Part shown: one piece after another, positions 51,903 to 60,616 of the stretch | Layout: every line of letters begins with the position of its first letter | How positions within the stretch are numbered: the stretch's first letter is position 1 | Translations under genes and position numbers: made by a program | Notes under the pieces: generated by a model | Told to the model about the DNA's origin: nothing | Seen by the model: the letters and a program-made list of their open reading frames with translations, nothing else | The model's database searches: none | DNA from: Betaproteobacteria bacterium | Lineage (GTDB): Bacteria; Acidobacteriota; Terriglobia; Acidiferrales; UBA7541 | Direction of reading: 5' to 3' | DNA length: 64,000 bases | Assembly: GCA_903970165.1 (NCBI GenBank) | Contig: CAJCHZ010000077.1 | Span: 20,589-84,588, forward strand

Positions 51903-54563
51903 CTAGTCGGCGCGGAGGGCTTCGGTTGGGTCGATGGCGGAGGCGCGTCTGGCTGGTAGATAGCTTGCCAGCGCGGCTGCGGACAGGAGCATCGCGCCGA
52001 CCGCGCTGAATGTAAGTATGTCTGTTGGCGGCACTTCGAAGAGAAGTGATTTCACCAGGCCTGTTAAGACGAAAGCGCCTGCGGCTCCCATCGCTACACC
52101 CAGGCCAGCGAGCAACATGCCCTGGCGCAAGACCATTCGAAGAATGCTTGCCGGCCGCGCGCCGAGCGCGATGCGGATGCCGATCTCGCGAACTCGCTGG
52201 CTGACCATTAGCGCCATGATGCCGCCGATTCCCGCGGTAGCGATTACCAACGCGAGTCCTGCAAAAGTGCCGAGGAGGCTTGCCGTGACTCGCGGAGAAG
52301 CCATGGATTCATAGCGAGCTTGCTCGAGAGTAAGAACATGTGTCACGGCGGTTTGCGAATCGACGTCATGCACGGCCTGGGTGATAGCGCGCGCCATGCT
52401 GCGAGGCTCTGCTGCCGTGCGGACGATCAAAGTAGCAGGCTGCGCGTTCTGTGCCTGGGCGCCATAGAATTCCGGCGGTGGGGTTCGATCCAACCCGAAT
52501 TCTCGAACGTCTCCTACCACACCCACAACGCTTACCCAATGTTCTCCGCCATCGCCTGAGACGCGCTTGCCGATAGGGTCTTCGTTTGGCCAATATTTGC
52601 GCCTGGCAGATTCGTTGATCACGACCACATCCGGAGCTTTGGATTTGTCGGTGTCTGCCAGAAGACGGCCAGCCTTGAGAGGTATGCCTAGGGTGGTGAA
52701 GTAATCCGGGGAAACCGAAGCGAAGGTACTCACGGGCGGAGCTTGTCCCGCCTCCAAAGCGCGGCCTTCGATTTGAAATGAGAACGAAACGGATTCCGGG
52801 CCGCCGGTAATTATTTCCGGTTCGAAAGGATATCTGCTGGAGACAGCGGCAGAGAGAACTCCGGGTTCCGATTTCACGCGCTCGAGGAGTTTTTGGACAA
52901 CAACTTCTGTGGTCTCGGGGCCGGTATATTTCGCCCAATTGAAATTGGTCCGCATGGCGAGGACGCGTTGCGGAACGATGCCGGCGTCCACTTGCTGCAA
53001 CTTGATGAGGCTGCGAACCATGAGTCCTGCGCCGATGAGCAGCATGAAGGAGAAAGCAATCTGGCAGACGATCAGCGTACTGCGCATGCGATTATGCCGG
53101 CGACCCAAACCTGCTCCGCTGCTTCCATCTTTCAGGCTGGAGCTGAGATTCGTTCGCGAGAGAAGCGCGGAGAGCGTGCCGAAGACGATGCTCGTGCCGA
53201 CAGCGGCGATCAGAGTGAATAGCAATACCTGCGAGTCGATGTGGATTTCGCGGGCGCGCGGGGTGAGGCGGCCCACAAAATCGGTGATCAGTGTGAGGCT
53301 GCTATAGGCCAGGAGCAGACCGAGTAATCCGCCGGCGCAAGCAAGCAGAAGACTTTCCGTTAAAAGTTGCCGCAAGAGACGGCTGCGTCCGGCGCCCAAG
53401 GCGCTGCGGACGGCCAGCTCGCGCTCGCGGCGCGCCATACGGGCAAGAGTCAGGTTGGCGACGTTGGCGCAGGCGATGAGCAGTACGAACGCGGCGGCTG
53501 CGAGAAGCAGTAGAAGAGTCGGCCGAGCCGTGTGCGTCAACTCTTCCTGGAGCGGCGAGGCGACGGAGGTGAAGCCGATGTCGTCCGGATAGGATTTTGG
53601 ATAAGCGGACTTCAATCCCGCGGCGATTGCGGAAAAATCGGCGCTTGCCTGTTCGATGGTGAGACCGGGCTTCAGCCGTCCAAACACTTCCATCATGCGC
53701 ATGTCGCGGCTTTCGACATGCGTTTTGTTGGAGCGGAAAGGGCACGCCGAGGTCGGCATGTAGACGTCGTTTTCGTTGGGATATTGCGGGACAGGAGGAA
53801 GAACACCCACGACGGTGTGCACTTTGTCGTTCAATTCGAAGGTTTTTCCGACGATGGCGGGATCGGAGCCGAAATTGTTTTTCCAGTATTCGTAGCTGAG
53901 AAGAAGGACGGGCGGCGCGCCCGGTCTGTCGTCGTCGGGCAGAAGCGTACGTCCGAGCAGAGCTTTGACGCCGAACAGATCAAAATAGTTGGCGGAAACA
54001 ACGCCGGTGCGGACGCGTTCGGGATCGCCATGCCCGAACAGCGTAAACGACATGTCGTGATATTCGACGAGCCCGGAGAGAGTGCGATTCTGCGCACGAT
54101 AGTCCAAGATTTCCTGAACCGAAAACTGCATGTCCTCGATGCCCAGCTTTTTTGCCTGCTGGCGGAGAAAAACCAATTGATGGCCTTGCGGATAGGGAAG
54201 TGGCCGGAGAAGGACCGCGTGTACCACGCTGAAGATCGCGGTATTCGCGCCAATGCCAAGAGCGAGCGTGAGAATGGCGACGGCGGTGAACCAGAGGTTC
54301 TTGCGCATCATGCGGAAGGCATAGCCGCAATCACCCACGAGGATTTGCCAGTGTTCCTGAGGCGCCGTCGCGAATATGCCCACGATGGTTTCCTTCCAGA
54401 GCCTGAGCGCTTCGAGGAAACCGCCGCGCTCCTCGGCTTCGCGATGTTGCTCGCGAAAGACGCCCTCCATTTCGCCTTCGTAGTTGGTGCGGAAATCGAA
54501 AGGCAGCACGCGAACCAGGGCCCGGAACAGCTTTTGCGAATGAGGCAGCTTGGGATTTTGCAT
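51903..54563 (-). CDS. ADOP family permease (MacB/FtsX-like), module 2
   Basis: An 886-residue permease of the same family as the one at 3705-6359. The N-terminal head differs (SQKLFRALVRVLPFDFRTNYEGEMEGVFREQHREAEERGG), as in a second ADOP subtype, then follow a TM helix (LWFTAVAILTLALGIGANTAIFSVVHAVLLRPLPYP), periplasmic MacB-like domains and the two FtsX blocks. It ends ARRASAIDPTEALRAD. It starts with ATG 54563 behind GAGGA, 15 bp after padR. There is no ATPase partner. A terminator lies past its stop. The 351-codon frame on the other strand is a shadow. Confidence 0.9.
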   Translation of the reverse strand: MQNPKLPHSQKLFRALVRVLPFDFRTNYEGEMEGVFREQHREAEERGGFLEALRLWKETIVGIFATAPQEHWQILVGDCGYAFRMMRKNLWFTAVAILTLALGIGANTAIFSVVHAVLLRPLPYPQGHQLVFLRQQAKKLGIEDMQFSVQEILDYRAQNRTLSGLVEYHDMSFTLFGHGDPERVRTGVVSANYFDLFGVKALLGRTLLPDDDRPGAPPVLLLSYEYWKNNFGSDPAIVGKTFELNDKVHTVVGVLPPVPQYPNENDVYMPTSACPFRSNKTHVESRDMRMMEVFGRLKPGLTIEQASADFSAIAAGLKSAYPKSYPDDIGFTSVASPLQEELTHTARPTLLLLLAAAAFVLLIACANVANLTLARMARRERELAVRSALGAGRSRLLRQLLTESLLLACAGGLLGLLLAYSSLTLITDFVGRLTPRAREIHIDSQVLLFTLIAAVGTSIVFGTLSALLSRTNLSSSLKDGSSGAGLGRRHNRMRSTLIVCQIAFSFMLLIGAGLMVRSLIKLQQVDAGIVPQRVLAMRTNFNWAKYTGPETTEVVVQKLLERVKSEPGVLSAAVSSRYPFEPEIITGGPESVSFSFQIEGRALEAGQAPPVSTFASVSPDYFTTLGIPLKAGRLLADTDKSKAPDVVVINESARRKYWPNEDPIGKRVSGDGGEHWVSVVGVVGDVREFGLDRTPPPEFYGAQAQNAQPATLIVRTAAEPRSMARAITQAVHDVDSQTAVTHVLTLEQARYESMASPRVTASLLGTFAGLALVIATAGIGGIMALMVSQRVREIGIRIALGARPASILRMVLRQGMLLAGLGVAMGAAGAFVLTGLVKSLLFEVPPTDILTFSAVGAMLLSAAALASYLPARRASAIDPTEALRAD

Positions 54564-54578
54564 GGTTGTGATTCCTCG

Positions 54579-54944
54579 CTAGGCTAGTTTTTCTTTTCGG
54601 AAGAGATGCTTGGCGCGTGCTTGTCCAAGGGCTTCCTGCATGCGCTCGGCTTCGGCGACGGCGACCTCGCGGCCAAATTCCGTGAGCAGGTAATAGCGGC
54701 GGCGCTCGTCGTCCAGAACTATTTCGGGGCGGCGGTTTGATTCCGCGATGAGTCCGGAGCTTTCGAGGCGCGACAGATTGCCGTAAAGGGTTCCGGCGCT
54801 GAGGCGCACTTTGTCGTCGGTGCGGCGTGCGACCTCTTTCAGAATGGCGTAACCGTGTTTTTCGCCGTCGGCCAAGGCCAGCAGAATGTGGAACATAGCC
54901 GGGGTTAAGGGCAGGAAGGACTCGGCTTCGCGTTTTTTTGGCAC
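54579..54944 (-). CDS. PadR-family transcriptional regulator, module 2
   Basis: A 121-residue PadR repressor: LPLTPAMFHILLALADGEKHGYAILKEV, then the wing VRLSAGTLYGNLSRLESSGLIAES, then DDERRRYYLLTEFGREVAVAEAERM. It starts with GTG 54944; GGAGGTGA (54949-54956) lies 4 bases ahead. It is the first gene of the padR-ADOP pair, and a palindrome that overlaps its likely -10 box suggests self-repression. It is only distantly like the PadR at 6356-6700. Confidence 0.92.
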   Translation of the reverse strand: MPKKREAESFLPLTPAMFHILLALADGEKHGYAILKEVARRTDDKVRLSAGTLYGNLSRLESSGLIAESNRRPEIVLDDERRRYYLLTEFGREVAVAEAERMQEALGQARAKHLFRKEKLA

Positions 54945-55003
54945 GCCTTCACCTCCAGGGGTCTATATAGCATCACACGTCAGTCTCTATCGGTCTACGC
55001 GCC

Positions 55004-55024
55004 ATTATATCGTCATACGTTATA
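55004..55024 (-). promoter_or_regulatory. padR-2 promoter -10 box overlapped by operator-like palindrome
   Basis: On the minus strand a perfect TATAAT (55004-55009) stands about 60 bp before the GTG start of padR. It overlaps TATAtCGTcatACGtTATA (55006-55024), whose outer halves TATA.CGT and ACG.TATA are exact inverted repeats. A related half-site (TATAT, then TCACACGT, 54964-54980) lies closer to the gene. No good -35 box is seen. A dimeric PadR would suit this site. The 328-bp gap to the AhpD-like gene holds nothing else that I recognise. Confidence 0.55.
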
Positions 55025-55272
55025 GTTGAAGCGCAAGTTCCCTGCCAAGCAAAAAAAACGTAAATGGCAGGGATTGCGAGGCTTTTGGAGCTGAAAATAG
55101 CACGTGGCGGCCATCTGGTGTCCGTTCGTGGGACTCCCCGTCCCGTGTGCGGTCATGCCCCCAGCCTAAAATAGCCGGCTACTTGAATCCTGGTTTCGGC
55201 GCCCTCTGGCAGAGAAGACCGCTTCTTGCTAACGTTCCGTGGAACGAATTCATTCGATTTCTGGAGAAACCC

Positions 55273-55680
55273 ATGTCGACGTTTGGACTGATTGAATACA
55301 AAGACGCAAGCCCGGAAGTGCGCGCCGTTTATGACGACATCATGGCCACGCGCAAGACGGACTGGATCAATAACTTTTGGAAGGCCATTGCGCACGACCC
55401 GGCCACGCTGAAGCGCACGTGGGAGAGCATCAAGCAAATTATGGCGCCTGGCGCACTCGATCCGCTTACCAAAGAATTGATTTACGTGGCCGTGAGCGTG
55501 ACGAACAACTGCCATTACTGCATCGCTTCGCATACGGCTTCCGCGTTCAAGAAAGGCATGACCGACGCCATGTTTCACGAGTTACAAGAGGTGATCGGAA
55601 TGGCCAACGAAACGAACAAACTCGTCACCGGTTATCAGGTCGAAATCGACAAACAATTTCAGCCTCCGCTGGCTCGCTAG
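55273..55680 (+). CDS. AhpD-like / carboxymuconolactone decarboxylase family protein
   Basis: A 135-residue all-helical protein with the redox motif NCHYCIASHT (CxxC with following His) of AhpD-like alkylhydroperoxidase-related proteins. ATG 55273 is selected because the family starts here (MSTFGLIEYKDASPEVRAVYDDIM); a longer frame from 55147 adds unrelated residues. It may reduce peroxides or act as a thiol-disulfide partner. It stands alone. Confidence 0.88.
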   Translation: MSTFGLIEYKDASPEVRAVYDDIMATRKTDWINNFWKAIAHDPATLKRTWESIKQIMAPGALDPLTKELIYVAVSVTNNCHYCIASHTASAFKKGMTDAMFHELQEVIGMANETNKLVTGYQVEIDKQFQPPLAR

Positions 55681-55702
55681 AGCCTTTCCCACTGCGACAT
55701 TG

Positions 55703-55745
55703 CTGTCCTTTGGGACAGGTGTTTCTGCCTCAGTACGCACGTACT
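55703..55745 (+). repeat. Two small inverted repeats between AhpD-like and TonB-C genes
   Basis: CTGTCC (55703-55708) pairs with GGACAG (55713-55718) around TTTG and is followed by GTGTTTCT, a weak terminator-like layout. AGTACG (55732-55737) and CGTACT (55740-55745) form a perfect dyad with a 2-base centre, which may be an operator for the next gene. Confidence 0.35.
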
Positions 55746-55846
55746 ATGGGCGCAGTGCCTCGGCGAATTAGAAAATATAAATGTTCGGGGACAGGCCAGA
55801 GTGTGTCTGGGCCTAACGAAAACTCCGCGCAGCAAGAGAGCAACCA

Positions 55847-58147
55847 ATGGCGCCAATGAGCAAAGAAACCGATGTTCTAACCGCCCCGGCCGGAACAACT
55901 ACTGCAACGCCGAGCGCTACTTCTTTTGGGGGCACGGAAACCAGCAATCGGCCGCTGCCCGTCGCGCTGGAAGTGCCGGTCACAGTGAATGGCGCACGCG
56001 CCGTGGAAGGCAGTGACAAGCGCGAGCCATTTTCGGAAACGACGAAGACCGTCCTTGTGTTTGGTAACGGCGCCGTCATTCGGCTGACCTCGCCGGTTGC
56101 CGCCGGGCAATTGCTCTTTCTAACCAACGAAAAAACGAAAAAGGAAGTGGTCTGCCAGGTCGTCAAGTCGAAGAATTACAAAAATGTCAGCGGTTATGTG
56201 GAGTTGGAGTTCACGGAGTCCGTCGTTGGTTTCTGGGGAATGCGCTTTCCGACGGATCGCATTAGCGCTCCCGTGTCAGGTACGGTTCCCGCGGCTACGG
56301 CGCCTGCGCCTGTCAAAGCGGCGCCGCCGGCTCCGGTTTCGCTGACTCCCAAACCGGTAACTCCGGTTGTAAGCGCCACACCCAAACTGCCGGAAGTAAA
56401 ACCGGCACAGATTCAAGCGGAGATGAAGCCTGCTGCACTGCCGAAGCCTACCGAAATTCACACGGTTGCACCTGTTGCTGCGGCACCCATCGTTCCGAAA
56501 CCTGCCTCTTTTGTTCCCCCGCCTGTAGCCGCTATAACCGTTGCGGCAGATCCGCTGCCTGTAGCTCCCGCAGGACAAATTGCGGCGCCCGCGGCTCCCG
56601 TCGTTGCTTCTTTCCCGATTGTGCCGTCACTCGCGGATTCTCTGTCCAGCTTTTTGAGCGCGCCAGAACCGCAGGCCGTTTTAGCGCCATCTAAACCAAT
56701 CGCGACACCCGTTGCCGCCTCGGTTGCTATAGAAAGCAAACCGGCGCCCGCGAAACCTTCCGCTGATAATTCAACCGACGAGTTGAAGCAACAAGCGGCA
56801 CGGCTACAGGAACAGCTTTCGTCGCTACTTTTCAACGCGGCGCCAAGCGCAAAGCCCGTTGCTCCCGCGACGGTCGTCCCTGCTCTCGATGCAAAGACCG
56901 TTTCCCATGTGGCGGCCAATGCTCTGGAAATCGCAGTAGCGGAGCCCACTCGGGTTAAGCCGACTCCGATTTCGACTCCGGCTCCGCTTGCGAAGTCGCA
57001 AGCCCCGGCGCCGGTCAAATCCACTTTGGACACCGAAGAGGTGAAGATTCCCTCCTGGCTCGAGCCTCTGGCACGGAATGCTGCCGCTCATCCCCCATCT
57101 CAGGAAAGCACCGAGCGCGAAAAGACCAAGCACACTGCGGAGAAGGTTTCCCGTGATGAGCATGCCGCGGAACTTGCTCCCGCCGTCGAGCAAAGTCTCT
57201 CCGAAAGCCACGCACCCAACTTTGGCAGCTTGCTTCCACTGGACGAAGCGGCGTTAACGAAAAAGCAGCAGTCCGGCGAATCTCGCAATTTCGGTTTGAT
57301 TGCAGCGGTGGCCGCGGCTGTTTTGATGGCTGCTGCGGGTGGATGGTATTTTTTTCATCAACCGAATTCAGCCCAGGGATCTGCGCAACGTGTTACCTCA
57401 ACGTCCACGCCGCAATCGGCTGCGGCTTCTCCCGTAACTCAGGCCGCAACGCAAAACAGTCCAGCCGCGCCGCTGGGAACAGCCAACTCGAGCCCCGCCA
57501 CAACACCATTTATTAGAGAACCAGCAGCCAGCGCGCCTCTCACGAAGCGCTCTGCTAATTCCGAGCCCGCTTCGGTTACGCGAGATAACACACGCGGGGC
57601 AGGTACGACTATTCCAGCAGCGGTGACCGAGCGTATCGCGCAGCCCGCGTCCGAACCTGCAGCTGAACCTGCTCCCGAACCAAAGAAGCCCGTCATCGGG
57701 GAAGTCCATCTGGCCAGCCCCACGATGAACCGCCCCGCTACATCACAGGACGAAACAGTCACTGCACCGACGATTTCTGCGGAAAACGCGGGCGCAAATC
57801 CAGCGGGGCTCGGTTCCGGCCTGGCAACGGCGGGCATCAAGCAGAATGCTGGTCCTGAGGTGCCGCTACCGACGGGCGGCGACGTAAAGACTGCGGTATT
57901 ACTCAGCAAAGTGGCTCCGGTTTATCCGGTGCTGGCCAAGAATCAACACATCTCCGGCAATGTGGTTATTGACGCGCTGATTGATGCGAATGGCCGCGTC
58001 GGCGCGATGAAAGTTCTCTCCGGGCCCGCGCTGCTTCAGCAAGCTGCCATGGACGCCCTGAAACAATGGAAATATCAGCCGGCGAGTCTGGATGGGAATC
58101 CTGTATCGGTGCACCTGATGGTGACGCTGCAGTTCCGCGGCCAGTAG
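55847..58147 (+). CDS. PilZ-like N-domain / Pro-Ala-rich linker / TonB C-terminal domain protein
   Basis: A 766-residue protein. Residues about 40-140 look like a PilZ fold (VTVNG, REPFSETTKTVLVFGNGAVIRLTSPVAAGQLLFL, GYVELEF), but the RxxxR and D/NxSxxG motifs that bind cyclic di-GMP are degenerate. A long Pro/Ala/Val-rich region follows, with one TM helix (LIAAVAAAVLMAAAGGWYFF, about residue 485-505). A second low-complexity stretch leads to a TonB-C domain (VAPVYPVLAKNQHISGNVVIDALIDANGRVGAMKVLSGP). The PilZ-like part is thus cytosolic and the TonB-C part periplasmic. The linker would span the periplasm. Confidence 0.8.
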   Translation: MAPMSKETDVLTAPAGTTTATPSATSFGGTETSNRPLPVALEVPVTVNGARAVEGSDKREPFSETTKTVLVFGNGAVIRLTSPVAAGQLLFLTNEKTKKEVVCQVVKSKNYKNVSGYVELEFTESVVGFWGMRFPTDRISAPVSGTVPAATAPAPVKAAPPAPVSLTPKPVTPVVSATPKLPEVKPAQIQAEMKPAALPKPTEIHTVAPVAAAPIVPKPASFVPPPVAAITVAADPLPVAPAGQIAAPAAPVVASFPIVPSLADSLSSFLSAPEPQAVLAPSKPIATPVAASVAIESKPAPAKPSADNSTDELKQQAARLQEQLSSLLFNAAPSAKPVAPATVVPALDAKTVSHVAANALEIAVAEPTRVKPTPISTPAPLAKSQAPAPVKSTLDTEEVKIPSWLEPLARNAAAHPPSQESTEREKTKHTAEKVSRDEHAAELAPAVEQSLSESHAPNFGSLLPLDEAALTKKQQSGESRNFGLIAAVAAAVLMAAAGGWYFFHQPNSAQGSAQRVTSTSTPQSAAASPVTQAATQNSPAAPLGTANSSPATTPFIREPAASAPLTKRSANSEPASVTRDNTRGAGTTIPAAVTERIAQPASEPAAEPAPEPKKPVIGEVHLASPTMNRPATSQDETVTAPTISAENAGANPAGLGSGLATAGIKQNAGPEVPLPTGGDVKTAVLLSKVAPVYPVLAKNQHISGNVVIDALIDANGRVGAMKVLSGPALLQQAAMDALKQWKYQPASLDGNPVSVHLMVTLQFRGQ

Positions 58148-58226
58148 ATTTTCTTCTTAAACGCAAATCAGTTTCGAAGACCTTGAAAGGCTCGTTTAGT
58201 TGCCCGCGCCTTCGCGCAAATTCATT

Positions 58227-59315
58227 TTATTTTTGGTCGCGGCTGGCCGGGGATAGGTGCGGGATGCGCATTTCCGCGGTTGGCAATGTGGGGAAAGCGC
58301 CGTGTGGTTCGGACTGGTACCAATACGCCACGGAATAAAAGTTGTCTCCGCGATCGTTGGCGTGACCGTGTTCGATGGTGGCCCGGAGAGATTTCGTAAA
58401 TGGAATCGGCGAATCGAGATGAAAGCGGTAGACCGACCATCGGCCGCCTTCGAGTTCCGCTCCGACAATCGGCGCGCCGAATAAGCCATAGGCAAATGGC
58501 TTGCCGCCAAAATCCCAAGCTCCAAGGAAATAATCCTCCGAGCCGGTTCCGTTGATGGACGGCAGCTTTTCGCCATCCACAAAAAACATATCGTCGCCTT
58601 CGCCCCACCAGCCATCCTGATTTTCGAGCACAGACATAGTGACTCCCGCGAAATGCCCGTGGCCCGTGGCTTCCATCCAGACATAATTATCCTTGCCATC
58701 CAGATTGAACTTGTTGCCGGGAATCGCTTTGTTGGGCGCGGCTTGCCGGTACTGCGCGTGAAAATAAAGCGTATCCGAGGGCAGCGCGGATTTGTACGCG
58801 CGCAGATCCATGTTCCAGTAAACAGCCTCGGCCCGCTGGAGGCCTTCGTTCGTCAGCGTAATGCGCGCGTGCTTTTGAAATGGCATGGGGAAAAAACAGT
58901 TCAGCGCTTTGTCTCCTCCGACGGAAAGAGGAACCGACTGATACAGAAAATACTCTCCCATACCCTGTCCGAAAAAATCGCCGACGGGAGCCTCCACGCT
59001 TGGCGAAGCTTCGCCGTCCCAGTACACGCGCAGCACCATTTTTTTCAGATGAAACCGCTCGTCGCTGGCGATAGTGATCCATATATGCGAGATTTCGCCG
59101 GGCCCCGCCTCATCCAGCAGAGTGAGGACCTCTCCTGGAGCAAGAGGCCGGTAATCGTCGTTGCCACCGCTGCGGTCATAGCTTGAGATGCGTTTCAGAC
59201 TGTAGTCGTGAGGCTTCGTCAATTGGGAGAGCAAATCGCCGGAGGCTTGAGCGTAAACCACCCCCGCCGCAAGAAAGAAGAGAATGCCGAGTGAAACGAG
59301 CCGAGCTCTATGCAT
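58227..59315 (-). CDS. Exported GH172 (DUF2961) family protein
   Basis: A 362-residue protein with signal peptide (RLVSLGILFFLAAGVVYAQ) and a GGAGGCG ribosome-binding site before ATG 59315. It matches the DUF2961/GH172 jelly-roll family: SSYDRSGGNDDYRPL, EISHIWITIASDERFHLKKMVLRVYWDGEASPSVEAPVGDFFGQG, and GTGSEDYFLGAWDFGG. Characterised GH172 members act on difructose anhydrides or arabinofuranosyl/fructofuranosyl linkages; the substrate here is open. It converges with the TonB-C gene and is divergent from the TIM-barrel gene. Confidence 0.85.
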   Translation of the reverse strand: MHRARLVSLGILFFLAAGVVYAQASGDLLSQLTKPHDYSLKRISSYDRSGGNDDYRPLAPGEVLTLLDEAGPGEISHIWITIASDERFHLKKMVLRVYWDGEASPSVEAPVGDFFGQGMGEYFLYQSVPLSVGGDKALNCFFPMPFQKHARITLTNEGLQRAEAVYWNMDLRAYKSALPSDTLYFHAQYRQAAPNKAIPGNKFNLDGKDNYVWMEATGHGHFAGVTMSVLENQDGWWGEGDDMFFVDGEKLPSINGTGSEDYFLGAWDFGGKPFAYGLFGAPIVGAELEGGRWSVYRFHLDSPIPFTKSLRATIEHGHANDRGDNFYSVAYWYQSEPHGAFPTLPTAEMRIPHLSPASRDQK

Positions 59316-59391
59316 GCTTCGCCTCCGGAATGCGCAAGTCCGCAAAATTGGGCGGATTATAGCAGAGCAAATCTGCTAGACTGGCCCGGTT

Positions 59392-60345
59392 TTGGCGCAC
59401 ACGACTCGAAGACATTTTCTGGCGCAGTCCGCTGTTGCGGCGGCTACCTCCCTTTTTGGGCCGGCGCTGAAGTGCGCCCTCGCCGCAGATTCAGGCCCCA
59501 ACCTCCAATTTCCCATGGTGCCGCGGGAACGAGTTGCAATCTCCTCTTATCCGTTTCGGGACTTTATCGCTGGCGCTCACGACTCGAGCAGCAATTCCTC
59601 CGCGCATAAGATGGATTTGAAAGAATTCCTGCCGCACGTCAAAGCTAAATTCAACATCAACAAAATCGAACCGTGGAGCGAGCATTTTCTCTCGCTGGGC
59701 GGAAAATATCTTGAGGAACTTCGTTCTTCCGTAGCGAACGCAAACGGCATGATTGTTAATATTGCCGTTGACGGCGAACATAGTCCTTTCGCCTTGGACA
59801 AAGCCGAACGCGAAAAGGGCATCGCCTTCAGCAAACAGTGGATCGACGTCGCCGCCACCGTCGGTTCGCCAAGCGTGCGCACCAATATGCCCCCCGCCAA
59901 AGATTCCAAGCCGGACGTCGATCGCGCCGCGGTGAGCATCACGCGGGTCGTGGAATACGCCGCGGCAAAAGGAATCCTCGTCAACCTCGAAAACGACAAT
60001 CCACTAAGCGAAGATCCTTTCTTCGTCGTGAAGGTCATCGAGAAAGTGAACAGCCCCTGGCTGCACTCGAATCCAGATTTTGCAAATTCCTTGATGACCG
60101 GCAAAACGGAATACGCCTACAAGGGAATTGAAGCGTTGTTCGCACACGCCTACGGCATTTGCCACATAAAGGCCATGGAAGCCGATGAAAAAGGGCAACT
60201 GGTCCATGTGGACATGGCCAGAGCCTTCGGCATCCTGAAAAAAAGCAACTACAAAGGCTACTGCTCCATGGAGTTCGACAGCCCTGGCGATCCATATCAG
60301 GGAACCGCCGACCTTGTTGAAAAAACTCTTCAATATCTTTCCTAG
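59392..60345 (+). CDS. Tat-exported sugar phosphate isomerase/epimerase-like TIM-barrel protein
   Basis: A 317-residue protein. The N-terminus MAHTTRRHFLAQSAVAAATSLFG is a twin-arginine signal, here read from a TTG start at 59392, since no ATG or GTG lies before the RR motif in this frame. The body is a xylose-isomerase-like TIM barrel: VAISSYPFRDFIAG, GILVNLENDNPLSED, WLHSNPDFANS, GICHIKAMEADE and YCSMEFDSPGDP, with Glu, Asp/His and Glu that could bind a metal. Related exported proteins in Acidobacteriota and Planctomycetota are often beside sugar hydrolases, as here with GH172. Confidence 0.82.
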   Translation: MAHTTRRHFLAQSAVAAATSLFGPALKCALAADSGPNLQFPMVPRERVAISSYPFRDFIAGAHDSSSNSSAHKMDLKEFLPHVKAKFNINKIEPWSEHFLSLGGKYLEELRSSVANANGMIVNIAVDGEHSPFALDKAEREKGIAFSKQWIDVAATVGSPSVRTNMPPAKDSKPDVDRAAVSITRVVEYAAAKGILVNLENDNPLSEDPFFVVKVIEKVNSPWLHSNPDFANSLMTGKTEYAYKGIEALFAHAYGICHIKAMEADEKGQLVHVDMARAFGILKKSNYKGYCSMEFDSPGDPYQGTADLVEKTLQYLS

Positions 60346-60413
60346 AAACCCGCCTAACCAAACCGTACCAAGCGAAGGGATAATTCTCAGTCAACCAACA
60401 ATTTCCCTATCGC

Positions 60414-60442
60414 TTGCAGCCAGACTTACAGGTTCGTATACT
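60414..60442 (+). promoter_or_regulatory. Promoter of the glutamate dehydrogenase gene
   Basis: TTGCAG (60414-60419) and TATACT (60437-60442) are spaced by exactly 17 bases and lie in the gap before the dehydrogenase gene, leaving a leader of about 170 bases. No other good pair is seen in the gap. No terminator-like structure stands out in the leader. Confidence 0.6.
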
Positions 60443-60616
60443 GGCGGCCCGGCCGAAAGGCGATTCCGGCGGGCAGTCAGCACGCAGTTGCTTGGAATGG
60501 GGTAGCCCGCCACCGATCACTTTTGGCCTGCAACTCGTCCTGCGTTCCCCTTTTCAGGCCGAAGTGCGAATTGAGCCTTTACCCCACTGATGTCGTCGCT
60601 TCTAAGGAGATTCTGC

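Noticed and set aside
53532..54587. 351-codon plus-strand frame
   Set aside because: Antisense to ADOP module 2; no ribosome-binding site or family match.
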